Assembly (NCBI GenBank): GCA_041494275.1
Contig: JBGQAM010000010.1
Coordinates: 1 to 34,005, forward strand
DNA length: 34,005 bases
Source of the DNA: COMBO-56-21 sp041494275
GTDB taxonomy: Archaea; Thermoplasmatota; Thermoplasmata; UBA10834
Direction of reading: 5' to 3'
Of the stretch, positions 7,776 to 15,404 are shown piece after piece. Numbering within the stretch: position 1 is the first letter of the stretch; the number at the start of each line of letters is the position of its first letter. A program made the position numbers and the translations under genes. The notes under the pieces were generated by a model. That model saw only the letters and a list, made by a program, of their open reading frames with translations, did no database searches and had not been told where the DNA came from.

Positions 7776-9034
7776 TGATATCGCGATCCGAAGGACGGTG
7801 CTCATTGCTAGAATGGCTAGCTAGGGACGGAAAACTGCTTCTGACGACAAGAGCGGTCAGGAGTTTCGGTTACGGTTTCTTAAGCGTCATTCTCGCAATC
7901 TATCTTGGCGACATTCTCAACTTCGACGATGTTTTGATAGGCGTCGTTCTCAGCGCGACGCTACTTGGTGGAGCATCGTTCACCATATTCTGCAGCCTCT
8001 ATGCAGACAGGATTGGCCGACGCAAGATGCTGATTTTCCTCTCGATCTTGATGGCTTCCTCAGGAGTCCTGTTCTTTCTGACGGAGAACCGCGCGATAAT
8101 CCTGTTCGCCGCGGTCATTGGAACATTGAGCCCAACCGGGGGTGAAGTCGGCTCCTTCCTCCCGATGGAACAGACCATACTACCTCAGACCTGTGCTGAG
8201 GCGAAGCGGAATTCCGTGTTCGCCGCATACAACATGGTCGGCACTCTGGCAGCGGCTGCGGGGGCGCTGTTCAGCGGGATGATCGCAGTGTTCCAGTCAG
8301 GGTTTGGGTTGGGGGAAGCCGAATCGTACAGGATGATGTTCCTGATCTACTCGTTCTTGGCAATCACTGCTGCGTGCCTTTACCTTACGATGTCCAGCAG
8401 AGCGGAACTGACGAAAGCGCTATCCCAAGGGCCAAAGAAGCGCCTCTCTCCAGAATCTAGGACGATAGTCGCGAAGCTCTCCATCCTGTTCGGTGTCGAC
8501 GCGTTTGCAGGAGGTTTCGTGCTGCAGAGCATAATATCCTACTGGTTTCACACTAGGTACGACGTCCCCCAGGAGCAGCTCGCAGTCATCTTCTTCCTCG
8601 CGAATGTGCTCTCGACGATTTCGTTCTACGCGGCCGTTGGATTGGCAAAGAGAATAGGCCTCATCAGGACGATGGTGTTTACTCATATCCCTTCGAACAT
8701 ACTGCTCATATTGGTGCCCATTGCTCCGACCTTCATCCTGTCAATGGCGTTCTTCCTTGGGAGGCAAGCGATATCGCAGATGGACGTCCCGACCAGGCAG
8801 TCATACACTGTCGCCGTAGTAGCACCGGAGGAAAGGATCATTGCTGCGGGCACGGCGGGCATCGCGAGGAATGTGGCGCAGGCAACAAGCCCCTCCCTTT
8901 CCGGATACGCTATGCAGTTCATCTCTCTCTCCTCTCCATTCTTCATCGGCGGGTCGCTCAAGATACTGTACGACATAGCAGTTTACTTCAATTTCAGGAA
9001 GATAAGGCCACCTGAGGAAGCACACATGAAATGA
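7775..9034 (+). CDS. MFS transporter coupled to the ChrB-domain gene
   Basis: A 419-residue major facilitator with about 12 membrane helices. Motif A appears as YADRIGRRKM in the loop after helix 2, and helix 1 begins around LLTTRAVRSFGYGF. The start is inferred: GTG at 7775 overlaps the stop of the ChrB-domain gene, and TTG at 7805 has GGTG before it. An upstream in-frame ATG at 7745 would overlap the preceding gene by 31 bases. The tight link suggests that the two proteins act on the same compound, perhaps export of an oxyanion or metal complex, but the substrate is unknown. The gene ends 8 bases from the convergent SRAP gene. Confidence 0.87.
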   Translation: MISRSEGRCSLLEWLARDGKLLLTTRAVRSFGYGFLSVILAIYLGDILNFDDVLIGVVLSATLLGGASFTIFCSLYADRIGRRKMLIFLSILMASSGVLFFLTENRAIILFAAVIGTLSPTGGEVGSFLPMEQTILPQTCAEAKRNSVFAAYNMVGTLAAAAGALFSGMIAVFQSGFGLGEAESYRMMFLIYSFLAITAACLYLTMSSRAELTKALSQGPKKRLSPESRTIVAKLSILFGVDAFAGGFVLQSIISYWFHTRYDVPQEQLAVIFFLANVLSTISFYAAVGLAKRIGLIRTMVFTHIPSNILLILVPIAPTFILSMAFFLGRQAISQMDVPTRQSYTVAVVAPEERIIAAGTAGIARNVAQATSPSLSGYAMQFISLSSPFFIGGSLKILYDIAVYFNFRKIRPPEEAHMK

Positions 9035-9042
9035 GCGAGCTT

Positions 9043-9708
9043 TCACTTCGATGAAGGTGCGATGAGATCCTCGGATTCATTGTTTGGATTGTTCACGGCT
9101 TGCGATACCGGATAGGCGGCCATTGGCCTTGACGGGTATGGCAGCAGGATGCGCGTTAGCTCATCTTCAGGGAGAGGCTCTTTGCTCAACCAGAGCCCCT
9201 CATCTTCCTGTCTGAGCATGACTGGCATTCGGTTGTGTATCTTCTTCATCATAGCATTTGGGGAAGTCGTTACTATGGTGAATGAGAGCAGTTCTGAGCC
9301 GTCTGGCCCGTGCCAATTGTCGTAGAGTCCCGCGAACGCGAAGAACGAATCGTCCCTCATGTGCACGTAGTGCGGGACCTTACCGCCATCCGTCTTCTTC
9401 CATTCGTAGAACCCTGTCGCAGGGACCAGGCACCTCTTCCTCTTCAAAGACGCCCTGAATGCAGGCTTGGTCGTTATGCCTTCTGCTCTCGCGTTGATCA
9501 ACTTGTTGCCTATCCTCGGGTCCTTCGCCCAGAACGGCACAAGACCCCATCTCATCATCACAACACGGTTCGGACTCTGACAAACGATTGTCGGGACAGT
9601 CTGGGTAGGGGCGATATTGAACCGCGGTTCGATTCCTGCCTGCTGATCGATTACCTCGAACCTGCTGTAGAAACCTTTGACGAATGCGAGAGCGAATCGG
9701 CCGCACAT
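9043..9708 (-). CDS. SRAP domain protein (YedK/HMCES-like, abasic-site DNA-protein crosslinker)
   Basis: A 221-residue SOS-response-associated-peptidase (SRAP) protein. The start is fixed by the family rule that the catalytic Cys is residue 2 after Met removal: MCGRF begins at 9708. Other expected active-site residues are present: Asn72 in INARAEG, Glu102 in GFYEWKK and His158 in KIHNRMPV. PRFNIAPTQ (29-37) and the MRWGLVPFWA segment (52-61) are also diagnostic. The E. coli and human homologues bind single-stranded DNA and form a thiazolidine crosslink through Cys2 with abasic sites, shielding them from breakage during replication. Length is normal. The gene follows msrB by 8 bases and very likely shares its transcript, which would join DNA and protein damage control. 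The open frame continues upstream, but only as an overlap with msrB. Confidence 0.94.
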   Translation of the reverse strand: MCGRFALAFVKGFYSRFEVIDQQAGIEPRFNIAPTQTVPTIVCQSPNRVVMMRWGLVPFWAKDPRIGNKLINARAEGITTKPAFRASLKRKRCLVPATGFYEWKKTDGGKVPHYVHMRDDSFFAFAGLYDNWHGPDGSELLSFTIVTTSPNAMMKKIHNRMPVMLRQEDEGLWLSKEPLPEDELTRILLPYPSRPMAAYPVSQAVNNPNNESEDLIAPSSK

Positions 9709-9716
9709 CTCACGTG

Positions 9717-10121
9717 TCACTCTTCCTTCTTCTTCTCGAACTGAAGCGCAGATGAGTTTATGCAGTATCTCTGGCCGGCAGGAGCGGGCCCGTCGTCGAA
9801 CACGTGACCGAGATGCCCTCCGCACTTGCTGCACAGGACCTCCGTTCGTTCCGTGAACATGCTCGTGTCTAGCTTCATCTCGATGTTCTCTTCTTTCGAC
9901 GGCGCTGAGAAGCTGGGCCAGCCGCATCCTGCGTCGAACTTCGCATCAGATGCGAACAGCTCCGCCCCGCAGCCAGCGCATCTATAGACGCCCTTGTCCC
10001 ACTTGTCATAGTACTCTCCTGTGAAGGGCCTCTCTGTTGCCTTCTGGCGGAGTGTCTTGAACTGATCTGGTTTCAGGGTCTTCTTCCACTCTTTCTCTGA
10101 CTTCTTCATCTTGTCAGCCAT
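9717..10121 (-). CDS. msrB: Peptide methionine (R)-S-oxide reductase MsrB
   Basis: A 134-residue single-domain MsrB, which reduces the R form of methionine sulfoxide in proteins. Numbered from the ATG at 10121, the zinc-binding pairs are Cys48/Cys51 (CAGC) and Cys97/Cys100 (CSKC). The catalytic cysteine is Cys120 in GQRYCINS, and Cys66 in GCGWPSF is a likely resolving cysteine. There is no signal peptide, so it acts in the cytoplasm. A GTG at 10130 is an alternative start; a TATA-like box at 10155-10162 fits a leaderless or nearly leaderless mRNA for either. It lies 8 bases before the SRAP gene and 62 after the nitroreductase gene on the same strand, which suggests an oxidative-damage group. 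No MsrA was found in the window. Confidence 0.95.
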   Translation of the reverse strand: MADKMKKSEKEWKKTLKPDQFKTLRQKATERPFTGEYYDKWDKGVYRCAGCGAELFASDAKFDAGCGWPSFSAPSKEENIEMKLDTSMFTERTEVLCSKCGGHLGHVFDDGPAPAGQRYCINSSALQFEKKKEE

Positions 10122-10154
10122 GGAACGCACTAGGTGGTTCAGCTCGGCAAGGAG

Positions 10155-10162
10155 AATAAATC
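10155..10162 (-). promoter_or_regulatory. TATA-like box for msrB-SRAP
   Basis: The minus strand reads GATTTATT. The expected transcription start would fall at about 10133, within a few bases of the GTG at 10130 and 12 bases before the ATG at 10121. This box would let msrB and the SRAP gene be expressed independently of the nitroreductase gene. Confidence 0.5.
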
Positions 10163-10192
10163 TATTCCCGATGGGGGATGGTCTGGGCGAAT

Positions 10193-10741
10193 CTACTTTT
10201 GCCTGGTCATGCCCTTCGGTGCCGGGTTCCCGAATTGATCGAAGCTCACGATATCCTCCATCGGCTTCCTGTTCCTCGTGCGCAAGATCTTGGCTCCCAG
10301 GTCAAACTTCTCTCTGGGATAGCCGACTGCCAGCATCGCCACGACTTTGAGCTTGCCTGGGATTCCGAGCGCTTCCTTCACCTTGTCTTCGTAGAAGCTT
10401 CCTATCCAACAAGTGCCAAGGCCTTCGTTCGTAGCGGCGAGCACCATCTGAGTCAGAGCGATAGTCACATCCACGACACACCACTCGGCCGAAGTCTGCG
10501 GGTCTCCTATGCCCACGATCACCACGGGCGACTCCTTCAGGAACTTGGCATACGGTCCCGCTGTCAGGGCCTTCCTCTTCTCCTGGTCTGTGACGGCTAG
10601 GAAGAACCACGGCTGACGGTTTGAGGCCGAAGGAGCCAACCTTCCCGCCTCGAGGACTTTCATCAGAACATCATCGGGCACGGATTTCGAATCATACGCG
10701 CGCACCGACTTCCTCGCCAATATCGCTTCGAATACATCCAT
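10193..10741 (-). CDS. Nitroreductase family FMN-dependent oxidoreductase
   Basis: A 182-residue flavoprotein of the nitroreductase superfamily, usually a dimer that binds FMN and transfers electrons from NAD(P)H to nitro compounds, quinones or other acceptors. The FMN phosphate region is RKSVRAY (10-16), SASNRQPW (38-45) lies over the flavin ring, and GLGTCWIGSF (107-116) is the conserved C-terminal flavin-contact segment. The start at 10741 is supported by GGAGG seven bases upstream. Its physiological substrate is not evident, as family members range from detoxifying enzymes to dehalogenases and cofactor enzymes. Together with the downstream msrB it could serve redox defence, an inference from position only. 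Confidence 0.92.
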   Translation of the reverse strand: MDVFEAILARKSVRAYDSKSVPDDVLMKVLEAGRLAPSASNRQPWFFLAVTDQEKRKALTAGPYAKFLKESPVVIVGIGDPQTSAEWCVVDVTIALTQMVLAATNEGLGTCWIGSFYEDKVKEALGIPGKLKVVAMLAVGYPREKFDLGAKILRTRNRKPMEDIVSFDQFGNPAPKGMTRQK

Positions 10742-10934
10742 CTCATAGCCTCCGCTGTGGAATCATCAGACACTTCGGCTATGAAGTTTGCGCCCATCTT
10801 GTAGATCACGGGTCTGGCAGCTGAAGCCGAAAGCTAGAAAGCCGGAACGACTAGGACCGCCATTATCCCCATTGCGGTAAAGGCGATTGCGAACTGCTTC
10901 GCCTGATCAAGTCTAGTCTTTCGTCCCTCCGAGA

Positions 10935-12158
10935 TCAGATGCTGCCCGCCGCAGCCCAGTATGCATTCAAGAAGTCCAACCAGCCCTGGCCCGCGATCGC
11001 GAAGTTCGGGTAGTAGCTGGACATCTCCCATGAATGGTTCGGCAAGCCTATCCCGAGACCCGTCAGCATGTGGTCCGTTGAACCAGTCGCATGCATGCTC
11101 ACGATTGCCGCATTGAGGCTGGCAAGAACTTCGCTGCACGCATCCAGGACCTCCTGGGACCGCGCTTCCCTGGAAATCCGTTCGACGAATGTACCCAAGT
11201 CAATCACGTTGATGGCGTTCGCACCATAGCAGTACTGAGCCGCCCCCCTCGCCTTCGAGACGGTTCCCTTGTAGATGTCCATGCTTGGCGTGAGAAGGCT
11301 CGTCAGTCCCTTCAGCGACTCGACCAGCTCTGGTATCTTGGCGAGGTCTATCGCGCTGTGGGAGTTTATCCTCTCTCCCGAGTACGGCGGCTTGTTAAGA
11401 AGGATCTGAGTCTGCTCGACCATCATTGTGGCGACTTCCCTTGGGGTCATCGACGGTTGATTCGTGAGTTCCCTGAGCAGGGCGTCGTAGGGGAAGCCCC
11501 TCCAGCCGGTGTAGGTCTCGGCCGCGACGAGGTATTCCGTCTGCAGGCCGATCGCATACTCGTAGGCGACTTCTGTGTGCCCGACATTGCATTCGTCTGC
11601 CCCTATCACATCGATCTTGTACCCTGAGAGCGCCTGGACTACCTCCCATTGACTCAGGAAGTCCGTGCCACCAGTATCAGACGTGTGATCGTCCCATGCG
11701 ACTCCTCTAGGGGACCCGTGGTCCCAGAAGACCAAGAGCGTGTGCTCTGAAGGAGAGGCCTTGAATGTATATGATACGAAGCTCCTGAGCGTTGCCGGGT
11801 CGCCCATGTTGGCCTCCTTCCCGTTCAAGGCGAAGTCCGTGAGCTCCTGCATCTTGCCCGGGAGGACCTTGAACAGGTTCGCGGGCCCTGCATATCTGTC
11901 TACTAGAACGTATGCTACAGCATCATTTGTCGAACCCACTGACATGAGCTCGAGGAAGTCGCTTTCTACCACGGACACGTGATGCGCGCCCGCGTAGACA
12001 TCAAGGCTGTTGTCTGCATCGAGGTACAGAAGAAACTTCCAAGAGATATTCGCGGAGACCTTTCCTCCCGCAACTCCTGCATTGACGCAGGGCACTGCGA
12101 GAATGCCTAGGACAACGATCACAGCTAGCAGAGACACGACTAATGCTTTCGCTCTCAA
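10935..12158 (-). CDS. Secreted clostripain-family (C11) cysteine protease, copy 1
   Basis: A 407-residue protein with a hydrophobic signal segment (about residues 5-25) followed by a C11 peptidase domain. The catalytic pair is His147 in FWDHGSP and Cys190 in GADECNVG; WKFLLYLDADNSLD (40-53) is the usual first strand of the domain. Clostripain-type enzymes cleave after Arg or Lys and are often self-activated. The likely role is digestion of proteins outside the cell. TTG at 12158 is chosen because GGGGGAGGT lies six bases before it. A related protease is encoded at 23587-24876; both end at a similar Ala-Tyr-Trp motif, so neither is truncated. No membrane anchor or sorting signal is seen at the C-terminus. 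Confidence 0.9.
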   Translation of the reverse strand: MRAKALVVSLLAVIVVLGILAVPCVNAGVAGGKVSANISWKFLLYLDADNSLDVYAGAHHVSVVESDFLELMSVGSTNDAVAYVLVDRYAGPANLFKVLPGKMQELTDFALNGKEANMGDPATLRSFVSYTFKASPSEHTLLVFWDHGSPRGVAWDDHTSDTGGTDFLSQWEVVQALSGYKIDVIGADECNVGHTEVAYEYAIGLQTEYLVAAETYTGWRGFPYDALLRELTNQPSMTPREVATMMVEQTQILLNKPPYSGERINSHSAIDLAKIPELVESLKGLTSLLTPSMDIYKGTVSKARGAAQYCYGANAINVIDLGTFVERISREARSQEVLDACSEVLASLNAAIVSMHATGSTDHMLTGLGIGLPNHSWEMSSYYPNFAIAGQGWLDFLNAYWAAAGSI

Positions 12159-12214
12159 GACACGACCTCCCCCAAGCCCAACCGGCTAGGTCAGTACCCC
12201 GGAATGCGTGGCGG

Positions 12215-12222
12215 TTATTTAT
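12215..12222 (-). promoter_or_regulatory. TATA-like box for the first clostripain gene
   Basis: The minus strand reads AATAAATA here, within ATCAATAAATAACC. Transcription would start near 12193, giving a leader of about 35 bases that includes the strong GGGGGAGGT ribosome site before the TTG at 12158. Confidence 0.45.
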
Positions 12223-12341
12223 TGATGGCGGATGTCGAAAGAGACAAGCCGACAATGGGATACAATCCAGTTGCGAAGATCTCTAGGAGAGACACTCGCA
12301 AGTCGTTCCATCCTGCTAGCTTACTTTGCGCTTTGGCGCAA

Positions 12342-13121
12342 CTACATTCCTCTTAGTGTTCCTGCGAACACCTGCCACGCCAGGGCAGACTTCGCCACGA
12401 GGCTCAGGATGATGTAGACTCTCTCACCGAACAGGTAGTCCTTCCACCTGCCCTTCCCGCGGTACTGCAGTATCATGTTCACGGCGAATATGTTGAAGAA
12501 TATCGCTAAGGAAACGAATATGAAGTACACGAAGGTCGGAACCGAGGACGAAGGGCCCAGCAGTGCCCCGAAGAAGTATATGCCAAGTACTATCCAGCAA
12601 ATGAGGCCAGCAAACGATCCAAAGATGAATGCGTTCCAATTGGTCTTGTTCGTCGTCTGGTTGTGGAGCTCCATCATGAGACCGAACAGGTTCATCGTCG
12701 CGTTGAGCGAGAATATGAGCACCAGGCTTGAGAGCTCGTAGATGCCGCAGAGCATCGCGATGACTATTATCATGATCGACGAGCTGATCGCGTATTCGAA
12801 CCAGCGGGCATAGTTGATCCCTTTCTTCAGGTTCCGGACATACCACTCGTAACCCTTTGTGGATACTGAGAAATGGGCTATCGCCGAAACGAACAGGAAC
12901 ATTGCCACCAAAGGCCCGAGCCGAAGGTTGATCAGCGTCTCAGTGTTGGACACTATGGTTTGAGTCGCGGAGTCGTAGTGTAGCAGAGTCTCTCTGACGG
13001 GTAGCGAGTAGCTGTTGCTCAGCCACAGCATCAGCCCTCCCTGAACAAGATGGAGGAACCCCATCGCGAGATTGAAGGTCCTCAGTTTCTTGAATTTCAC
13101 GTCATCTGGTGTCTGGGCCAA
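12342..13121 (-). CDS. Heliorhodopsin (retinal-binding photoreceptor)
   Basis: A 259-residue protein with seven membrane helices, recognised as a heliorhodopsin, the rhodopsin family with inverted topology (N-terminus inside the cell). The retinal Schiff-base lysine is Lys244 in helix 7 (SLVAKSALAWQVFAGTL) and the counterion is Glu109 in helix 3 (ARWFEYAISSS). Further family hallmarks are LRTFNLAMGFLHLVQGG in helix 1 (His23), His83 in helix 2, the YEWYVRNLKKGINYARWFEY loop, NATMNLFGLMMELHN in helix 4, and QYRGKGRWKDYLFGE before helix 7. Known members do not pump ions and are slow-cycling light sensors or modulators of enzymes or transporters. A thermoplasmatal member has a crystal structure. 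TTG at 13121 is preceded by GGAGGA at good spacing. No carotenoid or retinal-forming gene is in the window, so retinal must come from elsewhere. The family call is very secure; the signalling partner is unknown. Confidence 0.95.
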   Translation of the reverse strand: MAQTPDDVKFKKLRTFNLAMGFLHLVQGGLMLWLSNSYSLPVRETLLHYDSATQTIVSNTETLINLRLGPLVAMFLFVSAIAHFSVSTKGYEWYVRNLKKGINYARWFEYAISSSIMIIVIAMLCGIYELSSLVLIFSLNATMNLFGLMMELHNQTTNKTNWNAFIFGSFAGLICWIVLGIYFFGALLGPSSSVPTFVYFIFVSLAIFFNIFAVNMILQYRGKGRWKDYLFGERVYIILSLVAKSALAWQVFAGTLRGM

Positions 13122-13154
13122 GATTCGTCCTCCGGCGCTCTTGACGCAATGCGA

Positions 13155-13162
13155 GAATATTA
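13155..13162 (-). promoter_or_regulatory. TATA-like box for the heliorhodopsin gene
   Basis: The minus strand reads GTAATATT, with a transcription start expected near 13133, just before the GGAGGA site and TTG at 13121. The heliorhodopsin can therefore be transcribed alone as well as together with the helical protein gene 79 bases upstream. Confidence 0.45.
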
Positions 13163-13200
13163 CCGTTTTCCCAAATTCGAGAACCGAGCCGCTCGGAGCC

Positions 13201-13818
13201 TCAGGACGATTGCTCGGTTGGGGGTTGGCTCTTCGTGATCAGGTATCTGATACTCCTTTGATGGTCACGAATCCTCGCCCAAGACGAGACCACGTCCTTG
13301 AGGAGATCCTCCACGTTCTTCTCGAGATCGGGACCGATGTCGAACTTCTTGCCATGGAACGAGTAGATGTTCTCGTTGAGATTCCCGGTGTCTGAAAGGT
13401 GATCCTCGTCGACCTTCTCCAGGTGTCTCCTGTATTCGTCGCATCTCCTGAAGAGCATTCTGTGTTTGTTTCGTAGGCATGCGAGTTCGGGTTCTTGAGA
13501 CATCAGATGCTTGAGTCGAGACAGGAGCTGGTCGGCCTCGTGCAGCTTTATGAAGAGCAGATGCAGGTCGGCGTAGAGGGCGGTTCGAGTCTCAGCAGAG
13601 GAAGCGAGGAACTCCCCCTCCGTGGTTGCTCCTGGGGAAGAAGAACCTGAATCGGCACCTGTCAGGTGATGATACCGCTCTACATCCTTCCTCAAACGCC
13701 TGAGCTGAAGACGTGAGACATCGATGGACTTTGTCATCATTGCCATGATTGCGTCAGCCTCGTAGTTCGGACCTCGCCTTCGCGGTACGCTGGTGTCGGC
13801 TAGAGCCAATCCTGACAT
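13201..13818 (-). CDS. Uncharacterised helical, cytoplasmic protein upstream of heliorhodopsin
   Basis: A 205-residue soluble protein that I do not recognise. It has no signal peptide or membrane segment. Residues 20-50 and 75-135 look strongly helical with heptad-like leucines and many Arg, His and Glu residues (for example LHLLFIKLHEADQLLSRLKH), separated by a flexible Ser/Gly/Thr-rich linker near 54-68. The C-terminal part (residues 150-190) has a further amphipathic helix around LEKNVEDLLKDVVSSW. Only one cysteine pair-like feature is seen (Cys115 and Cys126 region), with no zinc-ribbon motif. It ends 79 bases before the heliorhodopsin start on the same strand, so co-transcription is possible, and it is the best local candidate for a cytoplasmic partner. 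That link is positional inference only. Confidence 0.75.
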   Translation of the reverse strand: MSGLALADTSVPRRRGPNYEADAIMAMMTKSIDVSRLQLRRLRKDVERYHHLTGADSGSSSPGATTEGEFLASSAETRTALYADLHLLFIKLHEADQLLSRLKHLMSQEPELACLRNKHRMLFRRCDEYRRHLEKVDEDHLSDTGNLNENIYSFHGKKFDIGPDLEKNVEDLLKDVVSSWARIRDHQRSIRYLITKSQPPTEQSS

Positions 13819-14062
13819 GTCTCGACCTTCTTAGCGATTGATTTGGCGCTCAGACTTCAAATACCATTATGTGTGGTAATCAAGAGTGATAACAGGGACC
13901 TGCCGCAGTCCGAGCCGGTCATGCCATCAATCCCTGTTCCCAATCTCCATCTCTCACTCTCACCTGGCCCAAGCCCATCTGCAGCTTCTATTGGCCAACT
14001 CTACACCTGTGGAGTGGCGACGGATTGGGTCGTCTACAAGTTTCGGCCGACCTACGAACAGC

Positions 14063-14070
14063 CATTATAA
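14063..14070 (+). promoter_or_regulatory. TATA-like box for the third MFS gene
   Basis: CATTATAA lies 45 bases before the ATG at 14111, giving an expected transcription start near 14090 and a leader of about 20 bases containing GAAAGGCGA. The remaining 240 bases back to the divergent helical-protein gene show nothing else that I recognise. Confidence 0.45.
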
Positions 14071-14110
14071 CGGTCTAGAACTTATCCGTCGGACGGAAAG
14101 GCGAAGACCC

Positions 14111-15343
14111 ATGGAGAACGAGGACCGACCGAAAGTGAATTGGCGCGTCATGTATCGGGCCGTGCCCTCTCGGGTAAGGTGGCTCATATACCTGTCCTCC
14201 TTCAATGGTGTCGGCTACGGCTACCTGATGATCATGGTCACTGGGTACCTGGTCCTTCCAGGGGTCGGGCTGACCGCCCAGGATGTCGGGTTGCTTTTGG
14301 GACTAAACGGCATGACCGCTGTCATCACCGCTATCCCGATTGGATTGCGGGCTGATCGGAAGGGCAGAAAAGGCATTGTAATGTTCGGCCTCGTCGCCGT
14401 TCCTCCCGCGCTGCTCGTTTTTGCCTTTACGACCGACATGCTGTACTTGGCGATTGCCAGTATCGTCGCGGGGGCCGCCGAGGGGGCCTTCGCGACGGCA
14501 TGGAATGCGATGATCGCGGATCAGACAGATCTCAGTAACAGGAATGCCGCGTTCTCTCTGTCGTTCATCTACGGGACGATATCTTTTGCACTTGGTATGG
14601 CATTGCCCTTCGCTTTCCCCGTTGTCCAGGACTGGCTCGGCCTGACGTCCCACGAGATACATACTGATGTGATGCTCATCCTGGGGTTGGTGGCTTTCCT
14701 CTCTCCCGCAACTCTGTGGTTCCTGCTCAAGAACTACAAAGAGGATTTGCACCCGCCACAGAAGTTCTCGTTGAAGGGCAAAAGTACTGGCATGCTGATG
14801 AAGTTCTCGGGAATAAACAGCTTGATCGGCCTCGGCGCGGGGTTCATCATCCCCCTCATACCGACCTGGTTCTTGCTCAAGTTCGGCGTCGAGGACTCGC
14901 TCACTGGCCCCCTACTAGCCCTGTCAAGCCTCTTGATGGGCCTGGCCGCTATCGTCAGCTCGGTTCTCGCTCACAAATACGGCGTTATCAAGTCGATCGT
15001 GACGGTCCAAGGACTCTCGACCGTGTTCATGTTTAGCCTTGCCTTCATTCCGAATGCCGCTATCGCGGCAGGATTCTACTTGATCAGGGCCGCGCTGATG
15101 AACATGGCCGTTCCTCTCCTGGATTCTTTCTTGATGGGTATTGTTACGAAGGAGGAACGCGGACTTGCGAGCGCCATAAACTCGATATTCTGGCGATTGC
15201 CGAATAGCGCGAGCACGATTGTTGGAGGTGTCCTGCTCACCTCCGGCAGCTTCGAAGTCCCGTTCTTCTTGGCCACTGGATTCTACGTCGTCGCAATCGT
15301 TCTATTCTATCGCGTGTTCAAGGATGTCCGACCCAGCGCCTAG
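14111..15343 (+). CDS. MFS transporter
   Basis: A 410-residue major facilitator with about 12 hydrophobic helices. Motif A is present as GLRADRKGRKG after helix 2, and helix 1 holds YLSSFNGVGYGYLMI. The ATG at 14111 is preferred over in-frame starts further upstream, which would add a stretch without family character that overlaps the TATA-like box at 14063. The hydrophilic loop in the middle (DLHPPQKFSLKGKS) separates the two six-helix halves. It is transcribed divergently from the gene upstream of heliorhodopsin, with a 292-base region between, and converges on the GAF-like gene. No substrate can be predicted, although sugar- and drug-type MFS proteins are both possible. Confidence 0.87.
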   Translation: MENEDRPKVNWRVMYRAVPSRVRWLIYLSSFNGVGYGYLMIMVTGYLVLPGVGLTAQDVGLLLGLNGMTAVITAIPIGLRADRKGRKGIVMFGLVAVPPALLVFAFTTDMLYLAIASIVAGAAEGAFATAWNAMIADQTDLSNRNAAFSLSFIYGTISFALGMALPFAFPVVQDWLGLTSHEIHTDVMLILGLVAFLSPATLWFLLKNYKEDLHPPQKFSLKGKSTGMLMKFSGINSLIGLGAGFIIPLIPTWFLLKFGVEDSLTGPLLALSSLLMGLAAIVSSVLAHKYGVIKSIVTVQGLSTVFMFSLAFIPNAAIAAGFYLIRAALMNMAVPLLDSFLMGIVTKEERGLASAINSIFWRLPNSASTIVGGVLLTSGSFEVPFFLATGFYVVAIVLFYRVFKDVRPSA

Positions 15344-15404
15344 AGCTCCTCTTGTTTGGTTTGAGGATTCTCTCAAGAGAGTCAGCGGTTGAGGAAAGCG
15401 TCAA

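Noticed and set aside
9709..9927. N-terminal extension of the SRAP protein overlapping msrB
   Set aside because: The catalytic Cys must be residue 2 after Met removal, which fixes the start at 9708; the extension is Arg-rich antisense-like sequence inside msrB.
10742..10934. A hydrophobic C-terminal tail (FAIAFTAMGIMAVLVVPAF) on the minus strand just after the first clostripain stop
   Set aside because: It could be a membrane anchor reached by frameshift, but both clostripains end at the same Ala-Tyr-Trp point and no start codon or ribosome site serves a separate small gene.
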